Source of the DNA: Aedes albopictus
Taxonomy: Eukaryota > Arthropoda > Insecta > Diptera > Culicidae
Reading direction: 5' to 3'
DNA length: 64,000 nucleotides
Assembly: GCF_035046485.1 (NCBI RefSeq)
Contig: NC_085137.1
Location: 498,128,536-498,192,535, forward strand
Below are positions 57,253 through 64,000 of the stretch, piece after piece (position 1 is the first letter of the stretch; every line of letters begins with the position of its first letter). The position numbers were made by a program, and so were the translations under genes. The notes beneath the pieces are model-generated. The model worked only from the letters and a program-made list of their open reading frames with translations, was not told the DNA's origin and made no database searches.

Positions 57253-58354
57253 CCAGTGAGTTAACGTAATGTTATCCAAGGTTAGAACAATTTGATTACC
57301 ATAACACATACACGTCATACAAAAAGACAATTGGTAAACAACAGTTTTGGACGTAAACAAGGGACGTCATTTTTATCGTCCTATCTGTTGACCAAAATGA
57401 TAGGTACTACTAGAACGTTTTATTCATGTCTTTGAACGATTTGAGCAACATCATTGAAAAACAAGATCGACATGTTTTGCGGAATGTATCACCTTCTAAA
57501 TGATATAGAAAATGTGCCGTGCGTTTGAATGTGTATTATGCTCGTATAAACCATTTGTCAGTACATAACCGTTATAAATGCCATGGCCTACTGAGGCATC
57601 TCAAAATGATACCTTATGATAAAGTTTCTCGCTAGTATGCGCCTTTCTAGATCAAAGAAAATGGATTTGTCAACGGAAAGAAAAATTCAATGACTGATGC
57701 AACCACAATTCCTAAACACAATCAAGACAAAAACTTGTTGAGCATGCGTAATTTTTTACTTTGTATGTGTTTTGGGCAGTTCTTATGTGATTTTTTTTTT
57801 AAATACCTAAAAATCCAGATTTCACCAAATAGTAAATCGTGAATAACTCTAAAACGGATAGAAAAAACGCCATGCTGTCTTCGGCAAAGTTTTTTCTCAT
57901 GAAATTTCCTATCTTTTTATGAAAATTGTTTTAATTTAGCATTAGGTTCAGATACTTTTTATGGTGGGTAAAATGCAAAGTATATCAAAAAATGAGAAAT
58001 TTTAGTAAATTCAAAAATTCAGTATCAAAAAGTTACCTGCAAAACATGTCGTTAATTATTTTTCCCATGAAGTTTGGATCCATATCAAGCTGTAGAAAAT
58101 ATAAAAATAGTGGGTATTGCCAATTATTGTATGGTTAAAAATATTTGTATGAGATTTATTACGAAAAATGGCCATTTTTCAGAAATCTCGCCGGGGCGAC
58201 CTCTAAACGTCATTTTTGAAAGTTGCCGTCATACAAAAGTTTGTTTCTAACACCCTTAGCTATCATTTGCAGGGTGAGCCCCCAAGCTTTTCGACCATGT
58301 GCAAATTTTGGGACAACCTAATATAAACGTAACCCACATCCAAGTACACCTTTT

Positions 58355-58530
58355 AGAACAACTGGTATGTCAATTATTTCTTTTTTTCCAAATTTCATGT
58401 AGTTCAGGATGTTCTAGGTTATCAATGAAGTCCCAAATACAAATATCCCCATTTCTCCCTAATAATGAGCTCAATTTGCAACAACTTTGCCGAAGATAGT
58501 ATACAGACGTTTCTATGTTGGGCGTTGGTA
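58355..58530 (-). repeat. Interspersed ~180-bp repeat, copy 2
   Basis: Inverted homologue of 22318-22500: GTATGTCAATTATTTCTTT, GTTCAGGATGTTCTA, CAACAACTTTGCCGAAGATA and ACGTTTCTATGTTG match in reverse. Confidence 0.75.
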
Positions 58531-59510
58531 CACTTTCCACTGGTAAAATAGGAAGAAATTGAAATGCATTGTAATTCGATCTCAGATCATCTGTGTAAAA
58601 GTCGCGTATCAGGTCCGTTCCACGCTTCATGATGAACTAGTCAAATTGATGGGTTTGGTGAGCTCGTTTATATAAATAGCAATACTACTAATATTTTTGC
58701 TGTTTGTTACAATACAAATCTTAGGATTTAACTCCACTGCCATGCAACGCTATGCAACATACTTTCAATTTTTTTTTTTCAGTCATACCATTTTCCAGAA
58801 ATTTAAATACACGCAAAACCTCTGGCTTGTGATCAAACATATGTGTTTTCTTGTATATAGGTACTTAATCAATGTTTATGAAATGCACTGAAATTTGCTT
58901 CAACAGGAACATTTTCACACACTTTTGTTCATTAAAAAAAGTGTAAAAACTTTACATATAGAAAGTGAAACACATTGCATATATCGTTTCGCATGTGGCA
59001 CTGTAATTGTTACATCATATAAACGACCCAGCGAATGGTTGAAAGCCAGCATGGCATTCCTAATCACTTTACAACCCACCAAATCTCATCAAAATTCCTA
59101 TTCAATCTACCAGCGGGATGCAAATGAGAACGTAGTTATGCGTATCCTATGTATGTATGTATCCTATGGTGGTAATTCACGCTTAATTGCTTGTTGCCAG
59201 CAGTGCAGACATGTAACCATCGTCGTCATCAAGCATCATTGAGTCTGATGGTGATGGTGGTTGGTAGGATGCGGCAAAGTATTTTTTTTTTACTTTGAAC
59301 TTGCATACGACAGGTCTTCCATATTGGACGCTTAACATTTTGATTAAGTTGTAAAAGATGCTTTTCTAAAGCGTTTCCCAAACAGATATTGTCAACTATG
59401 TACTGAAGGATTTTTTGTTCACTACTAAGAAGTCGTCAACACGTGATTTCAGAAGGAAAACTAAAACAAACTTTTGAAACCACAATGTGTATAACTATAG
59501 CAAAACGTCT
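58531..59510. other. AT-rich intergenic
   Basis: The plus-strand frame at 58895-59242 (115 codons) has no recognisable motif. Nothing else is seen. Confidence 0.35.
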
Positions 59511-60893
59511 TAGGGTAATTCGCCAATTGTTGAACGGTTAGTACTGGCATTTTGGTTTTCGTTTGTTTTTCCGTGCATAAATCCACTTTAGTTGAAAAAT
59601 ATCCAGTGAACGTCTAGATCTACTTATTTCTTATACTGCCTATTGAATTTGTATTCCCTTAGATTCCATTTCTAAGAGAAAATATAACATTTGTATGGGA
59701 AGACTGTAACCCAAATGTTGAGCGCTTCCTTAAGCTAGCACATCCTAATGATGGACGGTTCTCGCTAATTATTGAACGGTAGAAGCTTTGTTCGTAATTG
59801 AAGACGTATAACCCGACATAAACCTATCATTCACCAGCTTTTATTTTGGGCACCAAACCCAACATAGACCCAATTGTTACCCGATCTGGGTCCAACAGTG
59901 GCCCAACATATGATACAATTTGACCCGACTGTGGCCCGACATCCGATGTTTTTTCACTCTGGCGGATTTTTTTGCGGGTTTTTTCGTGTTTTGTGCCCAG
60001 CTAGTGCTAGCTAGTGACAATTCATTTAAATGACAAGGGATTGCTCGTTTGAAGAGCGCTCTAGTGGATTGAAATCGCTTTAAACATGACTAGATGCAAA
60101 AATAGCTGAAAAGAAGCGAACACGACAGAAGAAAAGTAGGCCTTTAAAAGCCCCTGAAACACTCCTGGAAACCCGTGGGACCCACTCAACCCCCAAGAAC
60201 AATCATGGAACGATCCTTGAAAACCCGTGAGTTGCTCCTGGACCTCCTGGAACGCCTCGAAATACTGCTGGGACTCCCTTAACACTCTGAATCCCCCTTG
60301 AACACCTCTGAAACACCCTTGAAACCCATTGAAAACCATTGGAACCTTCCTGACGCCCGCTGGAACACCCCTGGAACGCCCTTCAAACCCCACGAAATGC
60401 ACGGTTAGGTAAAGTGAAAAAAAAAATCAGGCAGTCATGCTAACATCATAGGTTATGCCAGTGTTCAACAATTGGACCATGGATGCATAATGATAGTGTG
60501 ATAAGAAAAATATTTTTTTCAAATTAAATTACAACGAAAATGTGATTTTAAACAATGTTAAGGACATGCTTCCAGTTCTTGTAAATATGGTGTGCCCTTG
60601 ATATTTGTGGTCGATTTGCCCGCAAAGCTTATTTCGTAACAGCAGTTTCTTAAAATTAATGTTAAGAATTGTGCAGTTTTCGTGTCATCAGCGGTACAAA
60701 ATTTTCAATCAATATTGTTGACGTAAAATATGTATAATTTTGTAACTTAATTGGAGCAATAACGTGACACACATGTATATGCATCTACATCATACGTTTA
60801 CGTTGAGCGAAAATTACTTAAGTAAGTTTATAATAAAATTTTTAGAAACTGTTCAACATTTGGGTAGTGTTCAACAATTAGCGAATTATCCTA
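59511..60893. mobile_element. 1.38-kb element, TA-flanked, TIR GGGTAATTCGCCAATTGTTG
   Basis: After TA at 59511-59512 the left end reads GGGTAATTCGCCAATTGTTG. The right end is its complement, with two changes, before TA at 60892-60893. TTCAACAATT-type words recur internally (about 59775 and 60465). The TA dinucleotide suggests a Tc1/mariner or pogo-type element. No ORF is present; it contains a CCCGAC/CCCAAC repeat block (59855-59950) and a CCCTGAAAC-type array (60130-60400). Confidence 0.7.
60130..60400. repeat. Degenerate CCCTGAAAC/CTGGAACGCC array
   Basis: Twelve-bp-like units such as CCCTGAAACACT and CCTGGAACGCCC give a fake minus-strand frame rich in Gly-Phe-Gln-Gly (60061-60402). Same type as 46560-46985. 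Confidence 0.65.
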
Positions 60894-61099
60894 TAACGTG
60901 TTTGCAACGAAAATTTCTATCTATTATTGATGCAACTGCTGCTTGGGTTTGGTACGGTTGGGGCATACTCTTAACGTGTCGATCCATTCGGATATAGATG
61001 ATTTCCAACCCAAAACACGCAAATACAAGCCATATCTAATTTGATATTTTTAAATAAATTAAATAAATAAATAAAAATAATAATCCGGACATATATAAA
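60894..61099. other. Short intergenic gap
   Basis: No feature is seen, except a TAAATAAA-rich run at 61052-61082. Confidence 0.4.
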
Positions 61100-61600
61100 T
61101 AGCGGACGCCTCTGAAGGATTTCTCAGAAAAAAATCGTATACAATTTCACAAGGGATTTCCTGGTGGATTTTTTTAGAAAACCACTGTAGAAAAAATTGA
61201 AGGAATCTTTGAAATAACAGCTGGAAGAGCTGGAGAACCCTTTGCAGGTATTCATTGTTAAATATATTAAAAATCCTAGAAAATGCTAATTAATAGTTTC
61301 TAGAGCGATTTGTACAGTAACTGTTGAGATATTTTTTGAAAAAAGAAATCTTGAAAACTCCCTGTAAGATATGAGAAATTCATAGAAGAATTTTCGAAGA
61401 AATCGCAAAGAAAAACTCCTGCAAAAAATTCTGACAATATTTCTGTAGGAATTCTTCAGAAAATTTGAAACAATACATAAAGGAATACAAGCATGAACTT
61501 ATGTAGCAATCCTTGAACGAATTTCCTATAGAATTTCTCAAGGAATATCTGGAGGATTTCCAAATGGAGTATATGATGGGACAAGTGGACCAGTTTCAAG
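61100..61600. repeat. Degenerate 12-15-bp array, purine orientation
   Basis: Irregular GGAATTTC / GAAGGAATC / GAGGATTTC units on the plus strand, more decayed than elsewhere. Confidence 0.5.
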
Positions 61601-61969
61601 ATGAATATTTTGAGAAAGGTTTTCCCCCTGATTCTGAATTTGACTTCAGAATTAGTTTTACACGTACAGTTTTAGAAAAAAATCTTTATTAAAAAACATT
61701 TTTTTTTTTCATGGTAAATAAACTTTTTCGCTTTATAAATTGAAATTGTGTATATGCCAATTGAAATTTGTAGTTATTTTTATTGGATTTTGACCTGTTG
61801 ATTCCATAACTAACCTTAGAATTTCTGTAACACATACAGATTTAAAAAAAAGTAAGGTTTTACTTGAGAAAAAAATATATTTTCATGAAAAATAAGCTAT
61901 TTTACATTATTATTCAAAATTTTGCATATGCCCACCGAAATAAGCAATTGATTTTTATAATATACTAGC

Positions 61970-62150
61970 AGTCCCGGCAAACGTCGTACTGCCTGCCCAC
62001 TCTGTTTTTTGACATCCGGTTCCATAAAGAAATGCCCCTCAAAATGGAATTTCTGATTTTCCCGCTTTCTGTTGACCCGTTCCCGAGCCTATTCGTGACA
62101 TACAAACACCATTCCATTTTTATTTATATAAATACAGATATAAAAATAAC
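61970..62150 (+). repeat. Interspersed repeat (CCCGGCAAACGTCGT)
   Basis: ACTAGCAGTCCCGGCAAACG and following text are of a kind seen repeatedly in insect genomes. The sequence ends in AT-rich TTTATATAAATACAGAT. No ORF is present. I do not assign a family. Confidence 0.4.
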
Positions 62151-63560
62151 ACGTTTCTATGGCAAATAGACTTCTTTACTTAATCATTTATATGATTTCC
62201 TATTCCTATTAGAGGGCACAGTTGTATTTAATGGATTTCGATCTGCTGATTTCATATCTGAGGAATTCCACGGAGTCATGTCAGTCGATCCTGAGCGACC
62301 ATTTCAAAAATATCTGAAATTTTGCACAGTTTTTCAATTTCATCCAAATCGCCATTTTTCGATATTAAACATTCATATTCACTCACGACTAACTTTTCAA
62401 AAGGGTGTATGCGAAAATTGTTCAAAAATATTCTAAAAGCTGTACAGCAAAAACGGATTGTTCGATTGTTATGAATTTTTCAGCAAAGTTAGATAACAAA
62501 ATGATGATTCCTTAGAAAATATACACTGTAAAAAATGTCTGTTTTTACTTTAAAAAAATATGATCTTTGTCACAAAAACTCAAATACCTCAAAACCCTAT
62601 CTTTTTACCAACGTCAATTTTTCAGGGGAATTGGCCCATTATATCAGCTATCTACCATAAAATTTTGGTGATGGTAAACTGATAAATAAAAAAGTTATGA
62701 CATTTCAAACATTTCACAATTTTTACATTTAGTAACAAAAAAAATGTTTTTTTTGTGTAAATTATTTCGAGAATTATATTTTGATGCTGATTTTATTGTA
62801 AAGGCTACCGCCTGAATTAAACAAGTTGTTTTCATGATATTTTTGTTTGATTATTCATAATTACTATAGTATCTATTTGAAACTTAGACGCAATCCAGTG
62901 TTGTGTTCAAAAATATTGAGAGTGTCATACTTTTTATTGTACGTGACTGGTGAAAAAATCCCTTGATAGTGTTGAAAAGCTGTTGATTATAAGAAAAATG
63001 GAATTAAACTTATTTTTATGACAAAACCTGTATAATAATAATACGTCTAGTTTATCTGAAAAAACAATACTTCTTAGAGAACAGACTTTATGATCGGAAG
63101 AATGCGGGTAACTCCAACAACAATAAATGCATGAGAGGTACATACCACAGACAAACAGACGAAACGCCTAGAACAATTTTCGTGAAAATCCATCGTCCAG
63201 TTCACACTACCACCACCTGGTGGAAATGTTTCACGAAACACTGCGTTGTGCAATATCGTCATCAGAAGGCACTAGTGTGAAACGTCAAACGCAAAGAAAA
63301 ACGATGGGCGCTCTTCTGGTTATGAAAGCCACAACCAAGATTCAAAATGATCGTTAAAGGCGTGGTCAATGAAAATTTCGTCATTGTTACGTTTGTTTGT
63401 CTGTATACATACCATGACAATGCTCACGAAAAAGCAAAAAAATACTACCGCTATGGATATTAAAGATTTTATAGTAATTTTTTTCTTCAGCCAAGCAAAC
63501 AACACCAAACTAGTCAGTTAAAACTAATAAGTGATTTTGTTTATTATAATCTAGCGAACA
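62151..63560. other. AT-rich intergenic
   Basis: No gene is supported. 63090-63340 is slightly more complex but has only short frames. Confidence 0.35.
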
Positions 63561-63566
63561 ACATGA

Positions 63567-63872
63567 ACAGTCGCTTTCTCAAAGGTCTTCAACTCAACGC
63601 TCTCTTGTAGACCGTTTGATGAAAAAAAATGTTCAAAAGAGTTACGAAATCTCACCGAAAGCACCATAGATAAACTGAAAGAGACTGGTTATGCCCAAAT
63701 GTCCACATTGAATACAAATTTACGCATTTGCACGTCCTTTGACAAACGAGCCATCTGTATATCATCGGTAAAGCAGGGCGCAGGAAGTTCGAAAACGACA
63801 ACAACTGAGAAATTGCCAGAAGTGCTAAGTGCAGAGAGTCATGCCACCGTACCATCAGCGACATCTGTTTAA
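63567..63872 (+). CDS. 101-codon open frame without ATG, possible exon or element ORF remnant
   Basis: The frame runs from just after a TGA (63564-63566) to a TAA at 63870. It reads CRPFDEKKCSKELRNLTEST and then IDKLKETGYAQMSTL, NLRICTSFDKRAICI, ending in TTTTEKLPEVLSAESHATV. Two Cys-containing patches (CRPFDEKKC and RICTSF..) hint at a small zinc-binding unit, and the tail is Ser/Thr-rich. There is no clear start codon at the left edge, so it would be an internal exon or broken ORF. An alternative minus-strand frame (63652-63996) is less protein-like. Confidence 0.25.
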   Translation, partial: TVAFSKVFNSTLSCRPFDEKKCSKELRNLTESTIDKLKETGYAQMSTLNTNLRICTSFDKRAICISSVKQGAGSSKTTTTEKLPEVLSAESHATVPSATSV

Positions 63873-64000
63873 ACAATTTAATCACGCCCCTTTTCAAAAA
63901 TGCTTTGAAATATTCTTTAACATCTATACCCATTTCAATATTTTTAACGTTGCAAAACAAACTTTCAACATTCATCTTGCAGAAGAGGGAAAACACTTGT

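Larger units (their letters stand above)
55599..58320. mobile_element. 2.72-kb hAT-like foldback with ~600-bp arms and 8-bp target duplication
   Basis: The ends TAGGTTGTCCCAAAAT and its complement begin arms of about 600 bp (55599-56200 and 57710-58320). Shared words include CGCCCCGGCGAGATTT, ATGGCCATTTTTCGTAAT, CAAAGTTTTTCCTCAT-type and TGCTCAACAAGTTTTTGT. ATATAAAC is duplicated exactly at 55591-55598 and 58321-58328. The TAGG start and 8-bp duplication fit hAT. The central 1.5 kb has no transposase; it holds a second hAT-like element and a tRNA-like segment. Confidence 0.9.

Noticed and set aside
60061..60402. Gly-Phe-Gln-Gly repeat protein on the minus strand
   Set aside because: Translation of a degenerate CCCTGAAAC-type array.
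1..64000. Endogenous viral or LTR-retrotransposon genes
   Set aside because: I looked for gag-pol, integrase, viral polymerase or capsid-like motifs in the long frames and found only non-LTR LINE proteins.

Overview
This is a repeat-dominated eukaryotic window. It is AT-rich and has no bacterial-style operons, rRNA or CRISPR. The mobile elements point to a culicine mosquito, most likely Aedes: an RTE-clade LINE of the type common in Aedes, tRNA-headed SINEs resembling Feilai, an RNase H-bearing LINE remnant, and many foldback or MITE-type DNA elements. The genus is inferred from element types, not from a host gene. I found no complete host protein-coding gene. The only host-like coding candidates are a possible exon at 53.13-53.36 kb and a 101-codon open frame at 63.57 kb, both weak.

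Layout. 0-1.6 kb: a degenerate 12-bp array whose pyrimidine/purine strand flips near 885. 3.0-3.2 kb: a palindromic MITE. 6.9-7.3 kb: a tRNA-type SINE. 7.3-10.4 kb: an RTE LINE on the minus strand with endonuclease and RT, 3'-frameshifted. 11-16 kb: a foldback element, two MITEs sharing ends, a second SINE and a 1.13-kb TA-flanked foldback. 19-22 kb: another 12-bp-type array carrying a foldback insertion, with a second copy beside it. 23.5-27.2 kb: a long foldback, then a foldback built from 16-bp tandem units nested in a larger inverted-terminal-repeat element. 27.5-29.4 kb: more complex, GC-richer sequence with no gene I can prove. 29.8-30.9 kb: a ~140-bp tandem array carrying a 56-bp micro-insertion. 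31.7-36.9 kb: several foldbacks, a perfect 58-bp palindrome and a hAT-like element with an 8-bp target duplication. 38.7-42.1 kb: a third 12-bp-type array, split by a 1.39-kb ORF-less retroelement with a 24-bp target duplication. 44.8-46.9 kb: further arrays. 47.0-49.0 kb: a minus-strand RNase H LINE remnant carrying two small insertions. 49.1-50.4 kb: a 1.29-kb element with ~41-bp identical terminal repeats. 50.5-51.9 kb: a dead plus-strand RTE. 54.1-55.3 kb: an element containing its own ~140-bp tandem array. 55.6-58.3 kb: a 2.72-kb hAT-like foldback with another hAT-like element nested inside. 59.5-60.9 kb: a TA-flanked element. 61-64 kb: arrays, dispersed repeats and a small open frame.

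The two RTE copies could once have supplied reverse transcriptase to the SINEs, but both are visibly broken. The many long inverted repeats make the window rich in potential double-stranded RNA hairpins. The observations I rate highest are: a 56-bp micro-insertion found twice with target duplications and a compensatory base-pair change in its hairpin; three 12-bp-type arrays that all switch strand in the same sense; and a chain of nested insertions that can be ordered from their target duplications.
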